A stretch of 64,000 nt of DNA from NCBI RefSeq assembly GCF_042650605.1, contig NZ_JBHSBN010000013.1, positions 112,933 through 176,932 of the forward strand, given 5' to 3'. The notes below the pieces were generated by a model that saw nothing but the letters and a program-made list of their open reading frames with translations, searched no databases and was not told the origin of the DNA. The position numbers and the translations under genes are program-made. The DNA is from Micromonospora_J zhanjiangensis (GTDB lineage: Bacteria; Actinomycetota; Actinomycetes; Mycobacteriales; Micromonosporaceae). Below, one piece after another: positions 7,506-15,770 of this stretch (positions are counted from its first letter, which is position 1; the number at the start of each line of letters is the position of its first letter).

Positions 7506-9286
7506 CGCTGACGGCGGCGACGGCGGAGCGGACCGAGGGCACCTGGCAGACCCTGCGCCGAGGGCTGGCGCTGTCCCCGGAGTTGCGGACCGGGCTGGCC
7601 GGCACGCTGGTGCTCGCGCTGATCTCGATGGTGGGCCGGGTGGCCGTACCGGTGGCGGTGCAGCGCGGGATCGACCAGGGGCTGCGCGCGTCCGACGGGC
7701 CGGACCTCGGCGTGGTCGGCGCGATCGTGGCGCTCACCGCCGGCGTGCTCGTGATCACCACGGCCTGCGGTTACCTGATGATGCGCCGGCTGTTCACGGT
7801 GAGCGAGACGGCCCTGGCCGGGGTGCGGACCCGGGCGTTCCGGCACGTGCACGACCTGTCGATGCTGCACCAGCAGTCCGAGCGGCGCGGCTCGCTGGTG
7901 TCCCGGGTGACCAGCGACGTCGACCAGATCACCCAGTTCCTCCAGTGGGGCGGCGTGATCCTGCTGGTCAACCTCGGCCAGCTGACGGTCACCACGCTGG
8001 TGATGGCGGCCTACTCGTGGCAGCTCACCCTGGTGGTGTTCGTGACCTTCCTGCCCGCGGTGCTGGTCATCCGGCTGCTGCAGCGTCGGCTCGCCGGGGC
8101 GTACGGGCTGGTCCGGCAGCGGATGGGCGCCATGCTGGGGGCGATCGGGGAGAGCGTCGTCGGGGCGCCGGTGATCCGGGCGTACGGGATCTCCGGTCGG
8201 ACCGCGGGCCGGCTGGACCGGACCATCGAGGCGCAGCGGGAGGCCCAGCAGAAGGCCATCCGGATCAGCATCTTCGGCTCCTCGGTGGGTGAACTGGCGG
8301 CCGGCCTGGCGCTGGCCGCCGTGGTGCTGCTCGGCGTCCGGCTCGGCGTCGACGGCGGGCTGAGCATCGGGCAGCTCACCGCGTTCCTGTTCCTGGTCAC
8401 GCTCTTCATCCAGCCGGTGCAGATCGCCACTGAGGTGCTCAACGAGGCGCAGAACGCCATCGCCGGCTGGCGTCGGGTGCTCGACGTACTGGACCTGGCG
8501 CCGGACGTGGCGGACCCGGCCGAGCACGGGGTGGCCCTGCCGCCCGGCCCGCTCGACGTCCGCTTCGACGAGGTGAGCTTCGCCTACCCGGACGGTCCGG
8601 TGGTGCTGTCCGACGTGTCGCTGGAGATCCCGGCCAAGACCCGGGTCGCCGTGGTCGGCGAGACCGGCAGCGGAAAGACCACCTTCGCGAAGCTGCTCAC
8701 CCGGCTGATGGATCCCACCGCCGGGTCGGTACGGCTGTCCGGCGTACCGCTGGACCGGGTGCGGTTCGACTCGCTGCGGTCCCGGGTGGTGATGGTGCCG
8801 CAGGACGGCTTCCTGTTCGACGCGACGGTGGCGGACAACGTCCGGTTCGCCCGTCCGGACCTCGACGACGCCGACCTCGAACTGGCCTTCTCCGAGCTCG
8901 GCCTGGCCGACTGGGTGGCCGGCCTGCCGGCCGGACTGCGTACCCCGGTCGGCGAGCGCGGCGAGGCGCTCAGCGTCGGCGAGCGGCAACTCGTCGCCCT
9001 GGCCCGGGCGTACGTGGCGGACCCGGATCTGCTGGTGTTGGACGAGGCGACCAGCGCGGTGGACCCGGCCACCGAGGTACGCCTGCAGCGCACCCTGGAC
9101 GCGGTGACCCGGGGCCGGACCACGGTCGCCATCGCGCACCGGCTGTCCACCGCGCAGGCGGCCGACGAGGTGATCGTGGTGGACCGGGGTCGGGTGGTGC
9201 AGCGCGGCCCGCACGACGAACTGGTCCGCGACCCGGAGTCGATCTACGGCCTGCTGTACGCCTCCTGGCTGGAGCAGACCCGCTAG
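7451..9286 (+). CDS. ABC exporter half-transporter, catalytic-site subunit
   Basis: A 611-residue partner of the preceding gene. Residues 1-20 come from the duplicated start segment and are unlikely to be structural. Membrane helices fill about 45-340. Walker A is GETGSGKTT near 403, Walker B is the canonical LLVLDEATS near 527-535 with its Glu, and the switch His is present in AIAHRLST. The signature is altered to LSVGERQ near 507. So this subunit's own nucleotide site is complete while its signature faces the partner's degenerate site. That complementary pattern supports an obligate heterodimer. Translation is probably coupled to the upstream gene through the 20-residue relay peptide. Confidence 0.93.
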   Translation: MSARSAAQRSPAVANEGEPLTAATAERTEGTWQTLRRGLALSPELRTGLAGTLVLALISMVGRVAVPVAVQRGIDQGLRASDGPDLGVVGAIVALTAGVLVITTACGYLMMRRLFTVSETALAGVRTRAFRHVHDLSMLHQQSERRGSLVSRVTSDVDQITQFLQWGGVILLVNLGQLTVTTLVMAAYSWQLTLVVFVTFLPAVLVIRLLQRRLAGAYGLVRQRMGAMLGAIGESVVGAPVIRAYGISGRTAGRLDRTIEAQREAQQKAIRISIFGSSVGELAAGLALAAVVLLGVRLGVDGGLSIGQLTAFLFLVTLFIQPVQIATEVLNEAQNAIAGWRRVLDVLDLAPDVADPAEHGVALPPGPLDVRFDEVSFAYPDGPVVLSDVSLEIPAKTRVAVVGETGSGKTTFAKLLTRLMDPTAGSVRLSGVPLDRVRFDSLRSRVVMVPQDGFLFDATVADNVRFARPDLDDADLELAFSELGLADWVAGLPAGLRTPVGERGEALSVGERQLVALARAYVADPDLLVLDEATSAVDPATEVRLQRTLDAVTRGRTTVAIAHRLSTAQAADEVIVVDRGRVVQRGPHDELVRDPESIYGLLYASWLEQTR

Positions 9287-9329
9287 GCCGGGGCCGCGCG
9301 GTGCGCACCGGCTGACCTACCATCGACCG

Positions 9330-9920
9330 GTGCGGATCATGGTCGTACTCGCCCACCCCCGACCCGGCAGCTTCTGCCACGCCCTCGCGGACCGGGTCCG
9401 GTCCACCGCCGAGGCCGCGGGTCACGTCGTCACCGTGCACGATCTCGACGCCGAGGGCTTCGAACCGGTGCGCGGGGCGGACGACCTCGTCCGGGCGCAC
9501 CGCGCCGGCCTGGTCGCCGCCGACGGTCTCGCCGTGGTGCATCCGAACTGGTGGGGCAAGCCACCCGCGATCCTGGCGGGTTGGCTGGACCGGGTCGTCG
9601 TGCCGGGCGTGGCCTACGAGCTGCCCGACGCCGCGGGCGTGCCGACGGGCCTGTTGCGGCTGCGCGGTGCCCTGGTCCTGAACACCGGCGACACGCCGCC
9701 CGAGCGGGAGCGGGTCGTCTTCGGCGACCCGTTGGACGCGGTGTGGCGCCGGTGCGTTCTGGACTTCTGCGGTGTGCCGCCCGAGGCCGTGCACCGCCGG
9801 CTGTTCGGGCCGCTGGCCGGCAGCACCGCATCCGTGCGGGGGGAATGGTTGGCCGAGGCGGCGCGTCTGGCCGCGACCGCGTTCCCGCCGGTCGGACCGA
9901 CGGTGGTCGACGGAGCGTAA
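9330..9920 (+). CDS. Flavodoxin-fold NAD(P)H:quinone oxidoreductase-like protein
   Basis: A 196-residue protein of the NQO1/KefF/MdaB type. It opens with MRIMVVLAHPRPGSFCHALADR, whose HPRPGS loop binds the flavin phosphate. The motif VVHPNWWGKPPAILAGWLDRVV follows near residue 70, then LVLNTGDTP. Such enzymes carry out two-electron reduction of quinones or related compounds with FAD or FMN in the cytoplasm. GTG start at 9330; a TACCAT box 6 bases upstream suggests leaderless transcription. It stands alone between the ABC exporter and the convergent TetR operon. Confidence 0.86.
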   Translation: MRIMVVLAHPRPGSFCHALADRVRSTAEAAGHVVTVHDLDAEGFEPVRGADDLVRAHRAGLVAADGLAVVHPNWWGKPPAILAGWLDRVVVPGVAYELPDAAGVPTGLLRLRGALVLNTGDTPPERERVVFGDPLDAVWRRCVLDFCGVPPEAVHRRLFGPLAGSTASVRGEWLAEAARLAATAFPPVGPTVVDGA

Positions 9921-10098
9921 CCACGAACTCGGGCTCGTCCGCCCCGACGCGGGTCTGCGGGCGGCATCGAGTCGGCGCTGGCCCGGGCGCGGGCCGGGTG
10001 GTCCGCCGAGCCGACGGCCAGGAACCCGCCGACCCGAGGGGAACCGGCCACGACGTCCACCGCGCCCGGTCGGCCGACCGGGATGGCGGCCGGCCCGA
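9921..10098. other. Gap between convergent genes, nothing recognised
   Basis: About 180 bp between the quinone-reductase-like gene and the convergent TetR gene. I see no supported gene and no strong terminator hairpin. Confidence 0.5.
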
Positions 10099-10761
10099 TC
10101 AGTCGGTCGGCCCGGTGGCGCGGTCGGTCGCCGGTCCCGTGCCGGTCGCACCGAGCAGCCGGACCGCGTCGGTCAGGTCACCGGTGACGTAGCGCTGGAT
10201 GGTCGGGCCCAGCGTGGCGACCACCACCTCCGCGGGCGCGGACGCCAGCGGCTCCAGCTTGATGATGTAGCGCATGATCGCCATCCCGGCCATCTGGGAG
10301 GCGACCAGCGACCCGCGCAGCGGCGCCTCGGCCGGGTCGAGGTCCAGCCCGGCCAGCGCCCGGCGGAGGATCTGGGTGACCAGGAACTCGCGCAGCAGCC
10401 GGGCGCCCCAGTCGCTGCTCACCCCGGACCGCACCAGCGCGACGGCCGTCCCCCCGGCCGGCGAGTCCCACACGGTCAGGAAGGTCCGGACCAGCCGCTC
10501 GCCGAACCCGTCACGACCGCCGGTGAGCAGGCCGGGCAGGATGGCGCCGGGATCGATCGGCGAGTTCATCGCGGCCAGGAAGAGCTGGTCCTTGGTGCCG
10601 AAGTAGTGGTGCACCAGCGCCGGGTCCACCCCGGCCGCGCCGGCGATGGCCCGGATCGACGCGCCGTCGAAACCCTTCTCCGCGAACGCGTCGCGGGCCG
10701 CGGCCAGGATCGCCTCCCGGGTGTCCGGGTTGCCGGGCCGCCGCCCGCTCCGCCGTGCCAC
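10099..10761 (-). CDS. TetR-family transcriptional repressor
   Basis: A 220-residue regulator with an N-terminal TetR helix-turn-helix: REAILAAARDAFAEKGFDGASIRAIAGAAGVDPALVHHYFGTKDQLF, given here as a span over residues 14-60. The remainder is an all-helical ligand-binding domain. It is the last gene of an operon with an ABC-2 permease and ATPase (21 bp after the permease), so it probably senses a substrate of that exporter and represses the operon. A candidate operator with TCAAC/GTTGA arms lies upstream of the ATPase gene. The inducer is unknown. Confidence 0.93.
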   Translation of the reverse strand: MARRSGRRPGNPDTREAILAAARDAFAEKGFDGASIRAIAGAAGVDPALVHHYFGTKDQLFLAAMNSPIDPGAILPGLLTGGRDGFGERLVRTFLTVWDSPAGGTAVALVRSGVSSDWGARLLREFLVTQILRRALAGLDLDPAEAPLRGSLVASQMAGMAIMRYIIKLEPLASAPAEVVVATLGPTIQRYVTGDLTDAVRLLGATGTGPATDRATGPTD

Positions 10762-10782
10762 AGGTCCCCTCTCTCCCGCCGG

Positions 10783-11538
10783 TCAGCTCGTCCGGCGCCG
10801 CAGCGTCGCCGCGGCCAGCACCAACGCCACCACCACCGCGCCGGCCACGACGCCGAGATCCCGCCACATCGTGCCGGTCGCGTCGGTGTGCGCGCCGACC
10901 TCCTGCAGCGCCTCGACCGCGTACGTCAGCGGCAGCGCGTTGCTGATCCCGTGCAGCCAACCGGCCATCTGGTCGCGTGCGACGAACAGCCCGCAGAGCA
11001 GGATCTGTGGGATCACCACGACCGGCATGAACTGTACGGCCTGGAACTCGGTCCGGGCGAAGGCGCTGCACAGCAGCCCGAGCGCCACCCCGAGCACGGC
11101 GTTCACCACCGCGATCAGGATCACCAACCCGGCCGGCCCGGCGGTGTCCAGCCCGAACACCCAGTACGCGACGGCGGACGCCACGCTCGCCTGCACCGCG
11201 GCGGCCAGCCCGAACGCGATGCCGTAGCCGAACAGCAGGTCCAGCTTGCCCAGCGGGGTGGTGAGCAGCCGTTCGAGGGTGCCGGTGGTGCGCTCGCGCA
11301 GCATCGCGATGCTGGTCACCAGGAACATGATGGTGAACGGGAAGATGCCCAACATGATCAACGCGACCCGGTCGAACATGGCCGGCTGGCCGGGCGGGGT
11401 CGGCTGGTCGGCGTACATGTAGTAGACCAGCGTGAGCAGCACGGCCGGGACGACCAGCAGCAGGGCGACCGTACGCCGGTCGTGCCGCAGCTGGCGCAGG
11501 ATGCGGACGATGGTGCTGCCCAGGATCCGCGGGTTCAT
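10783..11538 (-). CDS. ABC-2 type transporter permease
   Basis: A 251-residue membrane protein starting MNPRILGSTIVRILRQLRHD. Six hydrophobic segments are visible (for example LLLVVPAVLLTLVYY, FPFTIMFLVTSIAML, LVILIAVVNAVLGVALGLL), and the ERTTGTLERLLTTP motif of the ABC-2/DrrB type lies near residue 95. Its ATG overlaps the stop of the ATPase gene (ATGA), so the open frame that extends further upstream is not the real start. Together with the ATPase it should export a hydrophobic compound such as an antibiotic or lipid. Confidence 0.92.
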   Translation of the reverse strand: MNPRILGSTIVRILRQLRHDRRTVALLLVVPAVLLTLVYYMYADQPTPPGQPAMFDRVALIMLGIFPFTIMFLVTSIAMLRERTTGTLERLLTTPLGKLDLLFGYGIAFGLAAAVQASVASAVAYWVFGLDTAGPAGLVILIAVVNAVLGVALGLLCSAFARTEFQAVQFMPVVVIPQILLCGLFVARDQMAGWLHGISNALPLTYAVEALQEVGAHTDATGTMWRDLGVVAGAVVVALVLAAATLRRRTS

Positions 11539-12269
11539 GACGCGCCCCTCTCCACGTCGCGTTCCTGGTCCCGGATGAGGCGCAGGAACGCCTCGTCCAG
11601 GTCGTCGGTGCCGGCCCGGCGGCGGACCGCGTCCGGGGTGTCGTCGGCGATCAGCGCGCCGTCGCGGATCATCAGGAGCCGGTCGCAGCGGGCGGCCTCG
11701 TCCATCACGTGGCTGGACACCAGCAGCGTGGCGCCGTCGGCGGCCAGCGCGTGGAACCGCCGCCACAGCTCGTCCCGCAGCACCGGGTCCTGGCCGACGG
11801 TCGGCTCGTCGAGGACGATCAGCTCGGGGCGGCCGACCAGCGCGCAGGCCAGCGAGGCCCGGCTGCGCTGGCCGCCGGAGAGCGTGCCGACCAGTTGCTT
11901 CGCCGCGTCGGCCAGGCCCACCTCGGCGATCACCCGGTCCGCCTCGGCGGCCGGTGTGCCGTGCAGGGTGGCGAAGTACCGGGCGTTCTCCCGCACGGTC
12001 AGGTCGGCGTAGACGCTGGGCGCCTGGGTCAGGTAGCCGATCCGGCGGCGCAGGGCCGGCGACCCGGCCGGTGTGCCGAGCACGCTCACCGACCCGCCGG
12101 ACACCTTCTGCACGCCGACCACCGCGCGCATCAGGGTGGTCTTCCCGCTGCCACTCGGCCCGAGCAGGCCGGTCACCCGGCCGGCCGGCACCCGGCAGCT
12201 CAACCGGTGCAACACCTCGCGTCCGCCTCGGCGGACCACGAGGTCACGCACCTCGATCGCGGTCTCCAT
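11535..12269 (-). CDS. ABC transporter ATP-binding protein
   Basis: A 244-residue ATPase: Walker A GPSGSGKTT near residue 36, signature LSGGQRSR near 133, Walker B LIVLDEPTVGQD near 153, switch His in LLVSSHVMDEA. It is of the DrrA/CcmA type that pairs with ABC-2 permeases. An RBS (GGGAGGAG) precedes the ATG. It is first in an operon with the permease and the TetR gene and is divergent from a MerR gene. Self-resistance or drug efflux is the usual role of such sets. Confidence 0.95.
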   Translation of the reverse strand: METAIEVRDLVVRRGGREVLHRLSCRVPAGRVTGLLGPSGSGKTTLMRAVVGVQKVSGGSVSVLGTPAGSPALRRRIGYLTQAPSVYADLTVRENARYFATLHGTPAAEADRVIAEVGLADAAKQLVGTLSGGQRSRASLACALVGRPELIVLDEPTVGQDPVLRDELWRRFHALAADGATLLVSSHVMDEAARCDRLLMIRDGALIADDTPDAVRRRAGTDDLDEAFLRLIRDQERDVERGAS

Positions 12270-12302
12270 GGCTCCTCCCGACTAATTCAACACCTGATGA
12301 AC

Positions 12303-12316
12303 TCAACGCTAGTTGA
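12303..12316. promoter_or_regulatory. Candidate TetR operator (TCAAC-GCTA-GTTGA)
   Basis: A perfect inverted repeat, TCAAC at 12303-12307 and GTTGA at 12312-12316, lies 34 bp upstream of the ATPase start. A further TTCAAC at about 12286-12291 pairs with the same GTTGAA arm. The spacing and position suit autorepression by the TetR protein encoded in the operon; this is an inference. Confidence 0.5.
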
Positions 12317-12342
12317 AATCTTGCCGGGGCACAACAGCCCCC

Positions 12343-12373
12343 TTGACTTCGAGTGCGCTCGAACTGGAAGCCT
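12343..12373 (+). promoter_or_regulatory. MerR-type promoter with dyad in the spacer
   Basis: TTGACT (12343-12348) overlaps a dyad TTCGAG-TGCG-CTCGAA (12348-12363). A GGAAGCCT-like -10 region follows around 12367-12373 and the GTG start codon comes at 12381. A palindrome lying between -35 and -10 elements spaced about 19 bp apart is the hallmark of MerR/SoxR-regulated promoters, so this gene is probably self-regulated and its transcript may begin at the start codon. Confidence 0.68.
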
Positions 12374-12380
12374 GGTAGCC

Positions 12381-12812
12381 GTGGACACACACCGGGACGA
12401 GATGACGTGGACGGTGAGCGAGGCCGCCGAGCGGGTCGGGCTGACCGCGTACACGCTGCGCTGGTACGAGCAGGAAGGACTGCTCGACCGGGTCGGCCGG
12501 GACTCGGCCGGCCGGCGGCGGTACACCAAGGCGGATCTGGACTGGCTGGTGCTGCTCACCCGGCTGCGTCGGACCGGCATGCCGATCCGGGACATGCGCC
12601 GGTACGCCGACCTGGCCCGGCAGGGCGAGGGCACGATCGGCAGCCGGCTGGCGCTGTTCCGGACGCACCGGGACCGGGTGCTGACCCGGATCGCGGAACT
12701 GGAACAGGACCTCGCCGCGCTCAACCATAAAATCGACATGTACGGCCGGCTGGTCGAGGCCGGCGGGTCCGTCGAACCGGCGCTCGGCGTACCCGCCCGG
12801 ACGCCGGGCTGA
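12381..12812 (+). CDS. MerR-family transcriptional regulator
   Basis: A 143-residue regulator. The winged-helix domain opens with WTVSEAAERVGLTAYTLRWYEQEGLL and continues through RRRYTKADLDWLVLLTRLRRTGMPI. A long helix near the C-terminus (RDRVLTRIAELEQDLAALNHKIDMY) is the dimerising coiled coil. No cysteine cluster is present, so metal or Fe-S sensing is unlikely; it resembles the group that senses organic ligands or stress. I start at GTG 12381, which fits the promoter spacing; ATG 12402 is the alternative. No structural gene follows in the same operon, so its wider target is unknown. Confidence 0.9.
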   Translation: MDTHRDEMTWTVSEAAERVGLTAYTLRWYEQEGLLDRVGRDSAGRRRYTKADLDWLVLLTRLRRTGMPIRDMRRYADLARQGEGTIGSRLALFRTHRDRVLTRIAELEQDLAALNHKIDMYGRLVEAGGSVEPALGVPARTPG

Positions 12813-12866
12813 CCGGACAGGCCGGCAGGCAACGGGCATTGCGCTTCTGAACGGGCATGCGGCACG

Positions 12867-13727
12867 ATGACGGCCGTGTCCGCCCGTACCACGCTGGCCC
12901 CAGGTTTTCTCGACGACTGGGTGGACCGGCTGCGCACCGTCCCCGGTCCACCCGCCGTCGCCCTGCTGCTGCGCGGCAGCCACGCCCGGGACGCCGCGAC
13001 CGAGTTCAGCGACGTCGACCTGGACCTGCTGGTGGCCGACCCGGTGCCGGCCCGCAACCCGGCGTACCTGGCCCAGACCGGCGACCGGCTGGTGCACGTC
13101 TCGGTGGCGGTCCGCGACGTCGAGTCCTGGCTGGCCCGCCTCGACCAGCCCGCCCCCTGGGCGTTCGGCCTGCCGGTGGCCGCGCCGGCCCGGCTGCTGT
13201 GGGCCGACCCGGTCTGGCGGTCCCGGGTCGACCGGAACCTGATCTGCCAGCCCGGCCGGGAACCGGAACTCGAGGACCTGGTCGCCGACCTGGGGAAGGC
13301 GACCGGCGCGTTCGTCGCCGGGGACGAACTCGGGGTCCGGCTGGCCGCGGCGGACCTGGCCCGGCGCTGCCCGTCGGTGCTGCGCTGGGCCAACCCGCCG
13401 GTCACCGTCACCTCCCGCCGGGGCGCGCTGGAGACGGCACTGGGCCTGCCGGTCGCCCCGCCCGGCTACCGGGCCGACCTGCTGGCGTGCCTGGGCGCGC
13501 GACCCCGCTCCGCCGGGCAACTGCAGGCCGCCGCGCACCGGCTGGTCGCCGGCACGCTCACCCTGGTCCGGCCGTACGCCGACCAGTTCGTCCCGGCGGT
13601 CGGGGCGGACCTGGCCGCGGCACTGGCCGACGGGCGGCTGGCCCGCTACGTGGACCAGCTGGGCCGACGCGACCGGTTCCCGGCCAACCGGCGGCGGGCC
13701 GGCGGCGGGTCGGACTGGGCGGGGTGA
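12867..13727 (+). CDS. Nucleotidyltransferase-domain protein
   Basis: A 286-residue protein with the polymerase-beta-type signature LLLRGSHARDAATEFSDVDLDLLV (residues about 32-55). The Gly-Ser pair and the Asp-x-Asp that bind metal and nucleotide are both intact. The C-terminal part is helical and lacks a recognisable second domain. Relatives include aminoglycoside nucleotidyltransferases and the MNT antitoxin enzymes, but the length and lack of a HEPN partner do not favour either. It sits directly before hisI on the same strand. The substrate cannot be assigned. Confidence 0.78.
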   Translation: MTAVSARTTLAPGFLDDWVDRLRTVPGPPAVALLLRGSHARDAATEFSDVDLDLLVADPVPARNPAYLAQTGDRLVHVSVAVRDVESWLARLDQPAPWAFGLPVAAPARLLWADPVWRSRVDRNLICQPGREPELEDLVADLGKATGAFVAGDELGVRLAAADLARRCPSVLRWANPPVTVTSRRGALETALGLPVAPPGYRADLLACLGARPRSAGQLQAAAHRLVAGTLTLVRPYADQFVPAVGADLAAALADGRLARYVDQLGRRDRFPANRRRAGGGSDWAG

Positions 13728-13785
13728 TCCCGGCCACAGGGCGGGCGGGGTGCCGGCGACGCCGGGTGGTGGAGAATTGCTCACT

Positions 13786-14223
13786 GTGCGCGCTCCTGAT
13801 CTTTCATCCTCCGAACGACCGCCCGGCGGTGCGTCGGTGTCCGCGCTGGACCCGGCCATCGCCGCCCGACTGCGCCGGACCCCGGACGGCCTGGTCGCGG
13901 CCGTGGTCCGGCAGCACGACTCCGGGGAGGTGCTGATGCTGGCCTGGATGAACGACGAGGCGCTGCACCGCACCCTCACCACCGGCCGGGCCACCTACTG
14001 GTCGCGCAGCCGCCGCGAGTACTGGGTCAAGGGCGCCACCTCCGGCCACCACCAGTACGTCCGCTCGGTCGCCCTGGACTGCGACGGCGACGCCCTCCTG
14101 GTCTCGGTCGACCAGGTGGGCGCGGCCTGTCACACCGGCAACCGGACCTGCTTCGCCGACGAACTGCCGGTGACCACGCCGACGCCCGGTGCGGCGACCG
14201 GCGGTTCAGGGGAGGACGCGTGA
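13786..14223 (+). CDS. hisI: Phosphoribosyl-AMP cyclohydrolase
   Basis: A 145-residue cytoplasmic enzyme of histidine synthesis that opens the adenine ring of phosphoribosyl-AMP. The core WMNDEALHRTLTTGRATYWSRSR, the Mg-binding DCDGD and the Zn-binding cysteines (DCDGD ... AACHTGNRTC) are all present. I place the start at GTG 13786, which has GGTGGAG upstream; a later in-frame GTG at 13837 would give the more usual length of about 128. Its TGA overlaps the trpE start. Coupling of one his gene to trp genes is a familiar actinobacterial arrangement and links two pathways that draw on phosphoribosyl diphosphate. Confidence 0.95.
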   Translation: MRAPDLSSSERPPGGASVSALDPAIAARLRRTPDGLVAAVVRQHDSGEVLMLAWMNDEALHRTLTTGRATYWSRSRREYWVKGATSGHHQYVRSVALDCDGDALLVSVDQVGAACHTGNRTCFADELPVTTPTPGAATGGSGEDA

Positions 14224-15770
14224 CCACCGGCACGGTCAGCCCGGACGAGGGCACCTTCCGGGACCTGGCGGCCGACCTGCGGGTGGTGCCGGTGGTCCGG
14301 CGGCTGCTCGCCGACGGGGAAACCCCGGTCGGCGTCTACCGCAAGCTGGCCGGCGGACCGGGTACGTTCCTGCTGGAGTCCGCCGAGCAGGGTTCCGCCG
14401 GCACCGCCTGGTCGCGCTACTCGTTCATCGGCGTCCGCAGCAGCGCCACCCTCGTCGAGCGGGACGGCCGGGCGGTCTGGCTCGGCACCCCGCCGACCGG
14501 CCTGCCCACCGAGGGCGACCCGGTACGCGTGCTGCGCGAGACGGTCGCGACGCTGGCCGCCTCCGCCGCCGCCCCGGTCGACGGCCTGCCCCCGCTCACC
14601 GGCGGGCTGGTCGGCTACCTCGGCTACGACTTCGTCCGCCGGCTGGAACGGCTGCCGGAGCTGACCGAGGACGACCTCGACCTGCCCGAGCTGGGCATGA
14701 TGCTCGCCACCGACCTGGTGGTGCTGGACCACTTCGACGGCACGGCGATCCTGGTCGCCAACGCGATCCTGCCCGCGCCCGGCGACCCGGAGCGGGACGA
14801 CCGGCTGGTGGCCGCCGCGTACCACCAGGCGGTGGGCCGGCTGGACGCGATGACCACCGCGCTGTCCCGGCCGATCCCACCGACCATCTCCACCATCGGC
14901 GCGCCGCCGCCCGGAACGGCCCGCTGCCGCACTCCCGACGGCGGATACCAGACGTCGGTGGGGACGGCCAAGGAGGCGATCCGGGCCGGCGAGTGTTTCC
15001 AGATCGTGCTCTCCCAGCGGTTCGAGCGGGACACCGAGGCCGACCCGTTGGACATCTACCGGGTGCTGCGCACCACCAACCCCAGCCCGTACATGTACCT
15101 GCTGCGGTTCGACGGGTTCGACATCGTGGGCTCGTCGCCGGAGGCGCATCTCAAGGTCACGGCGGGGGAGCGGGGCGAGCGGCGGGCGATGCTGCACCCG
15201 ATCGCCGGCACCCGGCCGCGCGGCGAGACCCCGCAGGCCGACGCCCGGCTGGCCGCCGAACTGCTCGCCGACCCGAAGGAACGGGCCGAGCACGTGATGC
15301 TTGTCGACCTGGGCCGCAACGACCTCGGCCGGGTCTGTCGACCGGGCACGGTCGAGGTGCCCGAGTTCGCCATGATCGAGCGCTACAGCCACGTCATGCA
15401 CATCGTCTCGACCGTGGTGGGCACGCTGGCGCCGGACCGGTCCGCGTTCGACGCGCTGGCGGCCACCTTCCCGGCCGGCACCCTCTCCGGCGCCCCCAAG
15501 GTACGGGCCATGGAGATCATCGAGGAGTTGGAGCCGACCCGTCGTGGCCTGTACGGCGGCACGGTGGGCTACTTCGGCTTCGGCGGCGACATGGACATGG
15601 CGATCGCGATCCGGACCGCGCTGATCCGGGCCGGCCGGGCGTACGTGCAGGCCGGCGCGGGCATCGTCGCGGACTCCCAGCCGGACGCCGAGGACCGGGA
15701 GACCCGCAGCAAGGCCGCAGCCGTACTGGCCGCCATCGCCGCCGCCGAGACCCTGCGGCCGGCCCGGTGA
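14220..15770 (+). CDS. trpE: Anthranilate synthase component I
   Basis: A 516-residue enzyme converting chorismate to anthranilate with ammonia from a separate glutaminase subunit (TrpG, not in this window). The LLES element near residue 45, which forms the tryptophan feedback site, is present. The chorismate-binding core carries AGECFQIVLSQRFER, MLHPIAGTRPRG, the block LVDLGRNDLGRV and PAGTLSGAPKVRAMEIIEELE. GTG start overlapping hisI by 4 bases. The downstream membrane gene overlaps it in the same way, so the three genes form one translationally coupled unit. Confidence 0.97.
   Translation: MTTGTVSPDEGTFRDLAADLRVVPVVRRLLADGETPVGVYRKLAGGPGTFLLESAEQGSAGTAWSRYSFIGVRSSATLVERDGRAVWLGTPPTGLPTEGDPVRVLRETVATLAASAAAPVDGLPPLTGGLVGYLGYDFVRRLERLPELTEDDLDLPELGMMLATDLVVLDHFDGTAILVANAILPAPGDPERDDRLVAAAYHQAVGRLDAMTTALSRPIPPTISTIGAPPPGTARCRTPDGGYQTSVGTAKEAIRAGECFQIVLSQRFERDTEADPLDIYRVLRTTNPSPYMYLLRFDGFDIVGSSPEAHLKVTAGERGERRAMLHPIAGTRPRGETPQADARLAAELLADPKERAEHVMLVDLGRNDLGRVCRPGTVEVPEFAMIERYSHVMHIVSTVVGTLAPDRSAFDALAATFPAGTLSGAPKVRAMEIIEELEPTRRGLYGGTVGYFGFGGDMDMAIAIRTALIRAGRAYVQAGAGIVADSQPDAEDRETRSKAAAVLAAIAAAETLRPAR

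Noticed and set aside
5482..7761. A 759-residue minus-strand frame opposite the first ABC gene
   Set aside because: It is low-complexity Gly/Arg/Gln/Asp sequence typical of antisense shadows in GC-rich genes; the plus strand encodes a clear ABC exporter.
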